Below are positions 24,998 through 33,960 of a DNA stretch of 42,500 nt, in pieces (the stretch's first letter is position 1; each line of letters begins with the position of its first letter). The notes under the pieces were generated by a model. That model was not told the DNA's origin and did not search any database. It was given only the letters and a program-made list of their open reading frames with translations. Origin of the DNA: an uncultured Clostridia bacterium. Its GTDB lineage: Bacteria > Bacillota > Clostridia > Oscillospirales > Oscillospiraceae. The translations under genes and the position numbers were made by a program. Where the stretch lies: NCBI GenBank assembly GCA_937892865.1, contig CALBJG010000109.1:1-42500 (forward strand), in the 5' to 3' direction.

Positions 24998-27445
24998 TTA
25001 GTCGAATCCGTTAACATCAATAAATGCCGTTACGCCACGGTTAAGTTTGTCCGTGGAAAATTGCCGTAGCAGCGAGGCAAGTAAACTGCGCAATTGTTTT
25101 GTCATACGACATTGTAAGGTTAATCGATGACGGAAGTGATAGTTGATTTTCGGCACGGGGCACGGCGCAGGACCAAGAACTTGGCACTGTTCCCGGGAAT
25201 ACGCCGGTAACTGCATACAATTTCGAAGACTGTCGCGGAATTTTACCGCGCCACGCAAAACTGCCGTTTCGTCCAACCCGGTAAATGTAACCACAGCGTG
25301 ATCACCAAATGGTGGACTGCCTTGAATTTTTCGAATACCGATTTCCAGTTCATAGAACCCGTCATAATCCTGCTTGGCAGCAAGATTGATGATCTGATGT
25401 TCCGGTAACAATGTCTGAATAATCGCCTGACCGCTCGCATCGCCTCTTCCGGCGCGTCCAACCACCTGGGTAAGCATATTGAAGGTTGTTTCCCCGGCGC
25501 GGTAATTATCCATATATAAGCCCAAATCCGCATCCAGAACGCCAACAAGCGTCACATTGGGCAGATTTAAGCCTTTTGCTACCATTTGGGTGCCGATCAG
25601 TACCGGCGTGTTATTCTCGCGGAAGCGATCCAGAATTTTTTCATGGGTATTCACTGCGCTGACCGTATCCGTATCCATACGATCTACTGTTATATCGGGA
25701 AATACGCCATTCAACTCTTGTTGAACTTTTTGCGTACCCATTCCTACGCGTTTCAGCGGTCCGCCACATTTGGGGCATCTGTCCGGCGCAGGTTGAGAAT
25801 AACCGCAGTAATGACACATCACTCGCTCATTGGCGCTATGATAAGTCAGTCTTGCATTACATCGGGGACATTCCGGTACATCGCCGCAATTCACGCATAC
25901 CAACGCGCGGCTGTTGCCCCGACGGTTTAAAAACAAAATCGTTTGTTTATTTTTATCTGCTGTACTGCGGATGGCATCCTGAAGCGGATAGCTCAAAGAA
26001 AGATCATTTCCCTGCTTCAGTTCTTCCCGCATATCCACGATTTGGACATTGGGCAACGGCCGTCCGTTATAGCGGTGATTTAAAGTGTAAAGTTGATAAG
26101 CGCCGCTCTTTGCATGGTACATCGTCTCCACAGAAGGGGTAGCAGAACCAAACAACACTAATCCGTGTTCCTTAATTCCACGCCAGAGAGCGATGTCCTT
26201 TGCTGCATAACGAGGCGCATTTTCCGATTTATAAGAGTGCTCCTGCTCTTCGTCTAAAATGATCAAGCCGAGATTTGGGCAAGGCGCAAACACAGCAGAA
26301 CGCGTACCTACAACTACTTGCGCATCGCCGCTTTTGATCCGCTTCCACTGATCATACCTCTCTGTAGCCGGAAGACTGCTATGCAGAATCGCCACTTTCT
26401 TTTCAAAATGAGCGGCCATCAAGCCTAACAGTTGCGGTGTCAAAGCGATCTCCGGAACAAGCAGAACTGCCTGTTTTCCCATATCCAGGCATTGTCGGAT
26501 CAATTTAATATACACGGAAGTTTTTCCGGAACCGGTAACACCATACAGCAGCGCTGCCCCCGGTTCCTCTTTTTGCATTTGCGCCAAGAGGCCGGAAAAG
26601 GCACTCTGTTGTTCCTCATTCAGCACCAATGGGCCTTCCAATTTCGTTGGAACGATTTCCCGGCAACGAAGCACAGAGCGTTCTGATAAAGAAAGGAAAC
26701 CCATTTCCGCCAGTCTTCTGACCGTGGCAGAAGATGCTCCGGTATAGTAGCAAATGTCTTTTACCGAAGCGCTCCCAACAGAACAGATCAATTCCAAAAC
26801 GCTTTTCTGCATAGCAGCAGATTTCGGTCTTTGCGCAGCAAATCCTATGGCTTCTTCTGCGGAAACGGCCAGTGTCGCTACTTGTTCCGTTTTATCTGTC
26901 GTACGGCGAAAATAATCCGTTTTCCCGACGATCCATTTTTTGCGCAGCAAATAGGATACTGTCTGTTCAAGCAAATCGGAGTTCTGGATCACCTGCTGCA
27001 ATTTTACAGAATCCGCACTCCCGCCGCAATCATCGATAAACTGCAAAAGTTGAAGCGCTTCCGGTTTGCGGGGCGGTTTTTTCTGCCAGGAACGGTCCTC
27101 AGAAAGAGTAAATGTATCCTTTGTTTGAAACCATAGTCCGGCCGGAAGCATTGTGCGGATCGCATCATAGAATGTGCAAAAATAACGCTCCCGCAAAAAA
27201 GCAGCCAGGCGTAACATCGTTTCAGACAGAACAGGTATCTCGTCCAAAACTTTATCAATGGGCTTTAATCCATCCTGCTCGCCTTGCTCCACAGACAGAA
27301 CAACACCCTCTGTACGGCGATTGCTTCTGCCGAATGGCAGTTGCACACGCATACCGGGCTGCACCGTCATATCCTGCGGGACGAAATAGGAGTAGGGCTT
27401 GTCAATTGCGAAATTTGCCGCATCAACAGCAATTTTTGCGATCAT
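24998..27445 (-). CDS. priA: Primosomal replication protein PriA (helicase)
   Basis: A protein of 815 aa. An N-terminal 3'-DNA-binding domain is followed by a superfamily 2 helicase. Motifs are Walker A LLYGVTGSGKTS, motif II DEEQEHSYK, GSATPS, and the eight zinc-binding cysteines of CVNCGDVPECPRC, CHYCG and CPKCGG. It restarts stalled replication forks. The motif II reads DEEQ rather than the usual PriA DEEH. In Bacillus subtilis coaBC separates rpoZ and priA; it is missing here. The ATG has GAGGAGGGG upstream. Confidence 0.94.
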   Translation of the reverse strand: MIAKIAVDAANFAIDKPYSYFVPQDMTVQPGMRVQLPFGRSNRRTEGVVLSVEQGEQDGLKPIDKVLDEIPVLSETMLRLAAFLRERYFCTFYDAIRTMLPAGLWFQTKDTFTLSEDRSWQKKPPRKPEALQLLQFIDDCGGSADSVKLQQVIQNSDLLEQTVSYLLRKKWIVGKTDYFRRTTDKTEQVATLAVSAEEAIGFAAQRPKSAAMQKSVLELICSVGSASVKDICYYTGASSATVRRLAEMGFLSLSERSVLRCREIVPTKLEGPLVLNEEQQSAFSGLLAQMQKEEPGAALLYGVTGSGKTSVYIKLIRQCLDMGKQAVLLVPEIALTPQLLGLMAAHFEKKVAILHSSLPATERYDQWKRIKSGDAQVVVGTRSAVFAPCPNLGLIILDEEQEHSYKSENAPRYAAKDIALWRGIKEHGLVLFGSATPSVETMYHAKSGAYQLYTLNHRYNGRPLPNVQIVDMREELKQGNDLSLSYPLQDAIRSTADKNKQTILFLNRRGNSRALVCVNCGDVPECPRCNARLTYHSANERVMCHYCGYSQPAPDRCPKCGGPLKRVGMGTQKVQQELNGVFPDITVDRMDTDTVSAVNTHEKILDRFRENNTPVLIGTQMVAKGLNLPNVTLVGVLDADLGLYMDNYRAGETTFNMLTQVVGRAGRGDASGQAIIQTLLPEHQIINLAAKQDYDGFYELEIGIRKIQGSPPFGDHAVVTFTGLDETAVLRGAVKFRDSLRNCMQLPAYSREQCQVLGPAPCPVPKINYHFRHRLTLQCRMTKQLRSLLASLLRQFSTDKLNRGVTAFIDVNGFD

Positions 27446-27462
27446 ACAACCCCTCCTCTTTT

Positions 27463-27669
27463 TTATCTTTTGTATTCTTCTTTCAGGCTGGCAGAGAGTT
27501 TTCCGTCTGCCACTTCACGGATTGCCAGGGTAACCGGCTTCTCGGTCAGTTCTTCCTGGAAAGTTTCTGCCTCTTCAGCAATGCGACGGGCGCGCTGCGC
27601 CACCACATTCACCAAAAGATAACGGCTGTCCACATTTTTCAGCAAATCTGCTACAGGGGGGTAAAGCAT
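27463..27669 (-). CDS. rpoZ: RNA polymerase omega subunit
   Basis: A 68-aa protein with the omega pattern DSRYLLVNVVAQRARRIAEEAE and EKPVTLAIREVADGKL. It helps assemble RNA polymerase around the beta' subunit. Its place between gmk and priA is the usual one. TGGAGGA lies before the ATG. Confidence 0.92.
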   Translation of the reverse strand: MLYPPVADLLKNVDSRYLLVNVVAQRARRIAEEAETFQEELTEKPVTLAIREVADGKLSASLKEEYKR

Positions 27670-27684
27670 AATTCATTCCTCCAT

Positions 27685-28239
27685 TTAAATTGCACTTTCT
27701 GCAATAATTTTCAATATTTGTTCCGTGCAGTTATCTACTGCATCATTGATCACAATATAATCATATTTTTTACTTTGTTCCAATTCCCACCGGGCTCTTT
27801 CCAAACGGATCTGGATCTGTTCTTCACACGTGTCGCCTCTGCTGCGAAGACGCCGTTCCAGTTCCTCCATTGAAGGCGGCGCGATAAAGATCAGAACCGC
27901 ATCGGGACGCGCCTTCCGGACATTAAAAGCGCCATTTGGCTCAATATCCAAAACAACATCTCCGATCTCCAGTTTTTCCGCAAGTTGTTGCTTGGGTGTG
28001 CCATAGTAGTTGTCCATATGGGCGCTGTATTCCACAAAGGCATCCTGCGCGATCATATCTTTAAATTGTTCGGTTGATATAAAGTAATAGTCCACTGCAT
28101 CTTGTTCTGACGGACGAGGAGCGCGTGTGGTTGCAGAGACGGAAAAGCGCAGGTCATCCCGTGATGCGATCACTTTTGAAAGAACTGTGCTTTTACCAAC
28201 ACCGGATGTGCCGGAAATAACAAAAAGTTTACCTGCCAT
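27685..28239 (-). CDS. gmk: Guanylate kinase
   Basis: A protein of 184 aa. It converts GMP to GDP with ATP. Motifs are the P-loop GTSGVGKSTVL, the GMP-binding SATTRAPRPSEQDAVDYYF, and YYGTPKQQL. ATG 28239 has GGGAG seven bases upstream; earlier ATGs at 28245 and 28266 lie inside remA or too close to the Shine-Dalgarno. Confidence 0.95.
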   Translation of the reverse strand: MAGKLFVISGTSGVGKSTVLSKVIASRDDLRFSVSATTRAPRPSEQDAVDYYFISTEQFKDMIAQDAFVEYSAHMDNYYGTPKQQLAEKLEIGDVVLDIEPNGAFNVRKARPDAVLIFIAPPSMEELERRLRSRGDTCEEQIQIRLERARWELEQSKKYDYIVINDAVDNCTEQILKIIAESAI

Positions 28240-28241
28240 TC

Positions 28242-28487
28242 TCATTCTCCCGTATTCTCGTTCCATCTTTCGGCGATCACATCCGGTGTCATCGCAGAAA
28301 GGATCACATGGTCTGTGTCCATCAGGATCACCGCCTGCGTCTTTCTGCCATAGGAAGCATCGATCAGCATTCCCCGTTCTCTTGCTTCCTGCACAACACG
28401 CTTGATAGGCGCAGAATCCGGATCCAATACCGACAAAATGCGACTACCGGCAATCATACTGCCGAAGCCAATGTTAATCAGTTTCAT
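28242..28487 (-). CDS. remA: RemA/DUF370 family DNA-binding protein
   Basis: An 81-aa protein, the length of RemA of Bacillus subtilis. It has the N-terminal MKLINIGFGSMIAGSRILSVLDPDSAPIKR and the RKTQAVILMDTDHVILSA segment. RemA forms rings that activate extracellular matrix and osmoprotection genes by DNA wrapping; the matrix role may not hold in this organism. The yicC-remA-gmk order is conserved in Firmicutes. Confidence 0.92.
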   Translation of the reverse strand: MKLINIGFGSMIAGSRILSVLDPDSAPIKRVVQEARERGMLIDASYGRKTQAVILMDTDHVILSAMTPDVIAERWNENTGE

Positions 28488-28496
28488 AAACGCCTC

Positions 28497-29375
28497 TTAT
28501 TCTATGTTCTGTGTCTGCTCACGAATCTTTTCCAGTTCCGCCTTAATATCCACAACAATGCGGGCAAGACGGACATCGGTACATTTAGAGCCAATGGTGT
28601 TGGCCTCTCTGTTCATCTCCTGCAAGAGGAAATCCAGTTTTCTGCCTACAGCGCCACCGCCGTCAAGCATCGAATTCATCTGCTGCAAATGACTGCGCAG
28701 ACGAACTGTTTCTTCATCAACAGCAACCTTGTCAGCAAATATTGCTGCTTCTGTCAAGATACGACTTTCATCTATAGCGGTATTTTCCAGGACTTCACGG
28801 AGTTTGTTTTCCAGACGGGTGCGGTAATCAGAAACTGTCTGACCATTTCCCTGCTCCACTTGAGAAACAAGCGCAAGAATCGTATTGCCACGATTGCGCA
28901 GATCCGCATCCAGCGCTACACCTTCCGCGGCGCGCATAGCATCGTAATTCGCCAGGGCGTTGTTAACTACGGTCATCAGATCTGCGGCCAGTTGATCCTC
29001 ATCGATTTTCGGTTTTTCAACGGTAAGAACCTCCGGAAGCCGAGCCACGGCAGTAACGCTGATGTCATCTTTAATGCCGTATTCTTCAACCATTTGTTTC
29101 ATCGCTGTGAGGTAACCTTCCAGCACCGTTTTATTCAGCGTGATCTGCGCTTCCTCACCGCCCTCTGAGGCGACAGAAACGAACACATCCACTTTACCTC
29201 TGGAAACAGATGCCTTCACTGCCTGCTTGATCGCTTCTTCCGTAAAAGTGAGAATTCTGGGCAGCCGCACAGAACAATCCAGATAGCGGTTATTTACGGA
29301 ACGAAGTTCCACTGTAAATTCTCTGCCATTGATCGTCTCAACAGCGCGGCCGTAGCCAGTCATACTTTTAATCAA
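28497..29375 (-). CDS. YicC-family endoribonuclease
   Basis: A protein of 292 aa. It opens MIKSMTGYGRA, the family signature, and ends with FLLQEMNREANTIGSK and a helical tail. YicC proteins are metal-dependent ring-shaped endoribonucleases. The start is TTG 29375, with AAGGAGAT nine bases upstream, supported by the canonical N-terminus. It begins 38 bases after cdaR ends, with no hairpin between. Confidence 0.92.
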   Translation of the reverse strand: MIKSMTGYGRAVETINGREFTVELRSVNNRYLDCSVRLPRILTFTEEAIKQAVKASVSRGKVDVFVSVASEGGEEAQITLNKTVLEGYLTAMKQMVEEYGIKDDISVTAVARLPEVLTVEKPKIDEDQLAADLMTVVNNALANYDAMRAAEGVALDADLRNRGNTILALVSQVEQGNGQTVSDYRTRLENKLREVLENTAIDESRILTEAAIFADKVAVDEETVRLRSHLQQMNSMLDGGGAVGRKLDFLLQEMNREANTIGSKCTDVRLARIVVDIKAELEKIREQTQNIE

Positions 29376-29413
29376 GGTTATTATCTCCTTTTAGTCTTCT
29401 GCAAAATCCGCTA

Positions 29414-30670
29414 CTATTTGTTAGAGACAGTAACTGCCAATTCTTCCGGACTTTCCAGGATGCAGATTTCTTCCACTGACGCATACGCCTCGGAAAGAGT
29501 GATGCTCATTGTCAGCATTTCCGTAGTTTTATTGATATTATTTTTACTGATGGTTGACACAAAATCAGCAGCGGTGATCTTATCGACCATTTCCTGTGAG
29601 CCGCGGATCTTGATGGAAATCTCCTTCTCCGTCGGAGAAACTTTATAATACTTGGAAAGATTATCCCAATCTTCCAGATCCTTTGTGGGAAGTTTCAGTT
29701 CCTTTACGACCACATCTGTGAAACTGACTTTAACAACAGCGGTATTTACATCTGATGTTTCATTCGTCACTTGCGGCGGAAGGACGAATTCAATGGGATC
29801 CGTAGAGAAAGACTCCCCTTCCAGATAGTCCCCAAGATCGATCACATCAACCAGTGTGATCGCATTCAGATTTGCAAGAATGTTCTCGGGGCCGGATATC
29901 TGAATAGTCTGGGGGAACAGTTCAACGGTTGTGTTCTTCTCACTTGCGCCGTTACCTGCCAAAATATCCGCTTCCAGTTTCACTTCTTTTACCAGTAAGA
30001 TCGGAACTGTTACACGAACATGAGTGATATCCACCGTGAGCAAATTGCTTTCAACAGCATTTCCATCCTTATCGCAAAGACTATATTCCAAACCATCGGT
30101 TTGGAATGTCGCCTTTTGACCAGACACATCTACATTGACTACCGCTTGGGTGATCGTATCCACAACTGATTTTGCACCGACAATGGGGATCATTGGGTAA
30201 TCAACTGTCTCTTTCTTCTGCAAGTAATTTTCCGGTACATTGCCCTGGAAGTTAACCACAACGGGAACTTCTTTGGAAATCCGTTCTTCCACCCGCAACA
30301 GAACCGTTCCGGGATCCTGACTATGGGTCGTGATTGCATTATCCGGAACATCGCCTGGGTAACGAATATTGTATGCCGCATTCATCGTTCCTGCGGAATC
30401 TATTTTCGTAACATCCACAGTAATAGTGATATTGGAGCGGTTAAGTTTGTTCAAATCGTTTCGGTTGCCTTTTACATGCAATGTTACAGTGGGTGTTTCG
30501 TTGGCAACGATCATCAATCCCCGTTGCTGTAAAACACTTTCCCCTTGCAGTTCAACCGGGATACCTGTAATCGTAGTATCAGAGTCCGGGCTGACAACGG
30601 TTATCACATATGCCCAAAGCGCGAAGGCAATCAAAAATGCGATAAGCAAAGAACCGATCTTACTCTTCAT
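29414..30670 (-). CDS. cdaR: YbbR-domain protein CdaR, regulator of CdaA
   Basis: A protein of 418 aa with one N-terminal membrane helix (about 6-28) and an extracellular part with four YbbR-type beta-rich repeats (about 30-415). In Firmicutes CdaR regulates the diadenylate cyclase CdaA, encoded directly upstream. The ATG overlaps the cdaA end by 11 bases, with GGGAGG upstream. The glmM gene that usually follows is absent. Confidence 0.92.
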   Translation of the reverse strand: MKSKIGSLLIAFLIAFALWAYVITVVSPDSDTTITGIPVELQGESVLQQRGLMIVANETPTVTLHVKGNRNDLNKLNRSNITITVDVTKIDSAGTMNAAYNIRYPGDVPDNAITTHSQDPGTVLLRVEERISKEVPVVVNFQGNVPENYLQKKETVDYPMIPIVGAKSVVDTITQAVVNVDVSGQKATFQTDGLEYSLCDKDGNAVESNLLTVDITHVRVTVPILLVKEVKLEADILAGNGASEKNTTVELFPQTIQISGPENILANLNAITLVDVIDLGDYLEGESFSTDPIEFVLPPQVTNETSDVNTAVVKVSFTDVVVKELKLPTKDLEDWDNLSKYYKVSPTEKEISIKIRGSQEMVDKITAADFVSTISKNNINKTTEMLTMSITLSEAYASVEEICILESPEELAVTVSNK

Positions 30671-31529
30671 TTTCGTTACCTCCCTTGATTTTCTTCTGCA
30701 ATGTCTGACGGAGTTTTACAACGATATTCTCTTCTTGTTGCTCGTCATCTTTACAAAGTTCATTTCGCAGCAGCCGCTCCAGCGTCTGGGGCGCAAGATG
30801 GCGTTTCAACACACCGCCAACCGCTACAGAAATTGCGCCGGTCTCTTCCGATACGATCACAACAACCGCATCGGACACCTCGCTCAAGCCGAGGCCTGCT
30901 CTATGGCGCGTACCTAAGTCGGAATGTAAATGAGAACTATCAGACAACGGCAAAACACAACCTGCCGCTGTGATCCGGTGATCACGTATAATCATAGCGC
31001 CATCGTGCAAAGCCGCTCTGGGGAAGAAAATATTCCGGACCAATTGTTCAGATACGGATGCATCGATCATCGTACCGGTTTTAAAGTACTCATCCAATCC
31101 ATTGTCCCGGGCCAACGCGATCAACGCGCCGATATGTTCCCGGCTCATCACTTCGCAAGCCTTGACAACCTGGGTGATCACAAGTCCCATATCCTGATCC
31201 TGGGCGTCTTTACTGATTAGGTTTTTCAGTTTCACGCTTCCCAAATGGTCCAGCATACGGCGCAGTTCCGGCTGGAACAAAATTACCAACGCAAGAAGTC
31301 CAACCGTCAACACCTGGTTGAGCAGAAAACTAATTGTATAAAGTTCAAATTTCGTAGTGATCCAGGCAGCGGCAAACATCACAATAACCACTTTTACGAT
31401 CCGGGCCGCACCGGAAGAGCGAATTAAAGGCATGCATTTATAAATCAGCAAGCCAACCAAAAAGATATCCAGATAGTCTGAAAATCGCATCTTGATAATC
31501 TGTTGAAAAAAGGATTGAATACTATCCAT
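30660..31529 (-). CDS. cdaA: Diadenylate cyclase CdaA
   Basis: A protein of 289 aa. Three membrane helices (about 18-90) precede the DAC domain, with the DGA motif (176-178) and RHR motif (208-210) that form the active site. It makes cyclic di-AMP from two ATP. It is the first gene of the 14-gene minus-strand operon, with its own promoter at 31600-31628. AAGGAGG precedes the ATG. Confidence 0.96.
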   Translation of the reverse strand: MDSIQSFFQQIIKMRFSDYLDIFLVGLLIYKCMPLIRSSGAARIVKVVIVMFAAAWITTKFELYTISFLLNQVLTVGLLALVILFQPELRRMLDHLGSVKLKNLISKDAQDQDMGLVITQVVKACEVMSREHIGALIALARDNGLDEYFKTGTMIDASVSEQLVRNIFFPRAALHDGAMIIRDHRITAAGCVLPLSDSSHLHSDLGTRHRAGLGLSEVSDAVVVIVSEETGAISVAVGGVLKRHLAPQTLERLLRNELCKDDEQQEENIVVKLRQTLQKKIKGGNENEE

Positions 31530-31599
31530 AATCGCCCTTCCTCCTTAGAAAATTATATGAAACGCAATTTTTGCGCATACAAAGGCTATTATCCATTCT

Positions 31600-31628
31600 A
31601 TTATAGCGGAAGGGCTTGATAATGGCAA
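31600..31628 (-). promoter_or_regulatory. Sigma-A promoter of the cdaA core operon
   Basis: On the minus strand, TTGCCA (31628-31623), a 17-bp spacer and TATAAT (31605-31600). The transcript would start near 31594 with a leader of about 65 bases. That leader has a short CGCAAAAATTGCG inverted repeat, probably minor. Confidence 0.8.
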
Positions 31629-31650
31629 TAGGATTTCGAAATATTTTTAT

Positions 31651-32751
31651 TTATTTTACAATATTTGCAACGCAATTTAAGAAGTGATCTGTCTGATGAG
31701 ACATAGTATTATGGCAAAAACTGATTCTTACGGTTCCGGTATCGATGGTGCCGGCGCTTGCATGGGCAAGTGGCGCGCAATGTAAGCCTGCGCGCACACA
31801 TATTCCTGCTTTGGCAAGGCGCTCTGCGAACTCCTCCGGATCCTGCTCCGGAACAAAGGAGACTGTACCTAATTGATCATCTCCCGCAATCGGTTTGATG
31901 CCGATTTTGCGCAGTCCGTGGATACATCGAAGCATTTGCTTATGGGTCACATCTTTGATATTATTTATTCCTGTTTTCTGTATATATGAAATACCTGCCT
32001 CCAAACCGGCGATCCCCGGTACATTCAATGTCCCTGCTTCTAATCGTTCCGGCAAATCCTGCGGCATAAAATGCGATTTTGATGCGCTGCCGGTACCGCC
32101 ATATAACAGTGGTACAGACTCGCTGTTGCACAGCAACACGCCGGTCCCTTGCGGACCTAACAGTCCCTTATGACCTGGCATCGCAATAAATGCGGCTCCC
32201 AGTCCTTCCAAATCGATCGGTAAATACCCAGCAGATTGGGCTGCGTCAATTATAAAGGGTACACCATATTGTTTGCAGAGAGCAGCCATATCTTTAACTG
32301 GCAAAATATACCCAAATACATTGGACACATGGGTAAACACAGCAGCATCTACGCCCATTTTCAGTGTTTTTTCAAATTCCTCCAATGTATTGCTTTGATC
32401 AAATAGTTTTCTACCGGCAATTTGCACTTTCGCTTCTCTTGCATAAAGGGGTCTGACGACCGCATTGTGTTCAAAACCGGACACCGCAACAGCAGCGCCC
32501 GGTTTTACAAGCGAATGGATCGCAATATTCAATCCGTGAGTACAATTCCCGGTAAACACAACATTCTCCGGCTCGCAATGGAACATTTTTCCAAGTCTTT
32601 CCCGACAATTATATACCACATCGGCTGCATTTACTGCCCACTGATACCCCCCTCTTCCCGGGTTCGCGCAGGTATGCATTGCTTTCTGAACGGCAAGATA
32701 AACAGACTTTGGTTTATAAAACGATGTGGCGCCGCTGTCAAGATAGATCAT
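31651..32751 (-). CDS. Cysteine desulfurase family PLP enzyme (EF2568-like)
   Basis: A protein of 366 aa, class V aminotransferase fold. The PLP lysine lies in MPGHKGLLGPQGTGVLL, and the catalytic cysteine in RAGLHCAPLAH. This fits the cysteine desulfurase subgroup often found with DUF3343 proteins, not the housekeeping IscS/SufS type. It would take sulfur (or selenium) from cysteine (or selenocysteine) for transfer. Its ATG overlaps the TGA of the DUF3343 gene (ATGA). No terminator is seen before the cdaA promoter, so transcripts could read into cdaA. Confidence 0.85.
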   Translation of the reverse strand: MIYLDSGATSFYKPKSVYLAVQKAMHTCANPGRGGYQWAVNAADVVYNCRERLGKMFHCEPENVVFTGNCTHGLNIAIHSLVKPGAAVAVSGFEHNAVVRPLYAREAKVQIAGRKLFDQSNTLEEFEKTLKMGVDAAVFTHVSNVFGYILPVKDMAALCKQYGVPFIIDAAQSAGYLPIDLEGLGAAFIAMPGHKGLLGPQGTGVLLCNSESVPLLYGGTGSASKSHFMPQDLPERLEAGTLNVPGIAGLEAGISYIQKTGINNIKDVTHKQMLRCIHGLRKIGIKPIAGDDQLGTVSFVPEQDPEEFAERLAKAGICVRAGLHCAPLAHASAGTIDTGTVRISFCHNTMSHQTDHFLNCVANIVK

Positions 32752-33002
32752 ATCTCGATCGCCTCCAGAACGCCACTTTCCAAACGCAGATAAGTTTTGC
32801 GATACGGCACCCGATTGTTTTTTAACACTTCAACGCCTCTGTGCAGTTGATTTTGCGGAATCCGGATGCTGTATCCACACCCTTGTTCTTCCATCCATCT
32901 TGGTGTGCGTACAACAGCGCAATTCACGCCGGATGTCTTCAAAAGCCGTTCTGCCTTTTGCGCAGGTGTAACAGAACGAAAAGTTATATAACACATCTTC
33001 AT
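32748..33002 (-). CDS. DUF3343 domain protein, putative Se/S carrier
   Basis: An 84-aa protein covering the whole DUF3343 domain: YITFRSVTPAQKAERLLKTSGV, then PRWMEEQGCGYSIRIP with the conserved CGYSI motif. The family is proposed to carry sulfur or selenium on that cysteine. It is translationally coupled to the desulfurase. Its GGGAGG lies inside a perfect 12-bp hairpin (33008-33039), so translation may be controlled. Confidence 0.85.
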   Translation of the reverse strand: MKMCYITFRSVTPAQKAERLLKTSGVNCAVVRTPRWMEEQGCGYSIRIPQNQLHRGVEVLKNNRVPYRKTYLRLESGVLEAIEI

Positions 33003-33007
33003 AAAAT

Positions 33008-33039
33008 GACCTCCCGGGCTAACCTATGCCCGGGAGGTC
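33008..33039 (-). promoter_or_regulatory. Hairpin that buries the DUF3343 gene Shine-Dalgarno
   Basis: A perfect 12-bp inverted repeat (GACCTCCCGGGC, 33008-33019; complement 33028-33039) with an 8-base loop. In the transcript the 3' arm holds GGGAGGT, seven bases before the ATG at 33002, and the 5' arm has the matching CCTCCC. ATTTT follows, so it could double as a weak terminator for the murD-vanZ operon. Confidence 0.7.
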
Positions 33040-33058
33040 GAATTTGTTCGTAATCTGT

Positions 33059-33487
33059 TTAGCGTTTTTTCATTTTCCAAAAAATATAACCCAGTATAGC
33101 GCCGATCAAATTTAAGATCAGATCGTCAATATCGCAACTACCAAGACCTGTCACATACTGCAAAAGTTCTATAAGAATGACCAACAGCATTACTGTTATC
33201 GTTGTTCTGAAGAAGCCACGCAAACGTTCCCAAATTTTCGGCAACAAATATCCCAGCGGGACAAATACCAATACATTGCCAGCCAAATTGATAATGGCAT
33301 GGGTACGAAATGTTTCGTTATAAAGCAACGAAATATACTGCTTAATGGTTTTCAGGGGAACCAAATTGATCTGTGACAGAGCAGATGGTTGCCCCCAGCG
33401 CTGCCCGAACAGCAGCCACAGCATCACACCGCAGTACACAAGAAACAACAATCTTGGAACTGGGTTTCTACCTGCAGACCGTTTCAT
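33059..33487 (-). CDS. VanZ-like membrane protein
   Basis: A protein of 142 aa with four hydrophobic helices and the VanZ-like signature LAGNVLVFVPLGYLLP and LIELLQYVTGLGSCDIDDLILNLIGAILGY. Members have unclear roles; VanZ itself gives low-level teicoplanin resistance. The start is placed at ATG 33487, where ATGA overlaps the ispF stop. No strong Shine-Dalgarno is seen. It ends the murD-ispD-ispF-vanZ group. Confidence 0.85.
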   Translation of the reverse strand: MKRSAGRNPVPRLLFLVYCGVMLWLLFGQRWGQPSALSQINLVPLKTIKQYISLLYNETFRTHAIINLAGNVLVFVPLGYLLPKIWERLRGFFRTTITVMLLVILIELLQYVTGLGSCDIDDLILNLIGAILGYIFWKMKKR

Positions 33488-33960
33488 CGTTTTTCCATCA
33501 ACAGACAGACAGCATGGCAAGACATTCCCTCGCCGCTGCCGGTAAAGCCAAGTTTCTCTTCCGTTGTTGCCTTTACATTTATTTGTGAAACGTCTATTGC
33601 CAATCTGTCGGCAATATTCTTTTCCATTTGCGGAATGTAATCCTTCAGTTTTGGTTTTTGTGCAATCATAGTCACATCGATATTACCTACATAATAGCCT
33701 GCATCATCCAGTTTTTTGCCAACTTCGCTTAAAAGAACACCGGAATCTGCGCCTTTATAGCGCATATCCGTATCCGGAAAATGATAACCGATGTCCCGGA
33801 GTCCTGCAGCGCCCAATAACGCGTCCATCACAGCGTGAAGTAATACATCTGCATCAGAATGACCGTCCAGGCCCAATTCATAAGGAATCTTTACGCCACC
33901 CAATATCAGATCTCGTCCGGCAACAAGTTTATGCACATCATATCCGTGACCAATTCTCAT
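33484..33960 (-). CDS. ispF: 2-C-methyl-D-erythritol 2,4-cyclodiphosphate synthase
   Basis: A protein of 158 aa. It forms MEcPP in the MEP isoprenoid pathway. Motifs are GYDVHKL (Asp8, His10 metal ligands), GHSDADVLLHA with the third ligand, and KATTEEKLGFTGSGEG. It overlaps ispD by ATGA; the two enzymes act near each other in the pathway. Confidence 0.95.
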   Translation of the reverse strand: MRIGHGYDVHKLVAGRDLILGGVKIPYELGLDGHSDADVLLHAVMDALLGAAGLRDIGYHFPDTDMRYKGADSGVLLSEVGKKLDDAGYYVGNIDVTMIAQKPKLKDYIPQMEKNIADRLAIDVSQINVKATTEEKLGFTGSGEGMSCHAVCLLMEKR

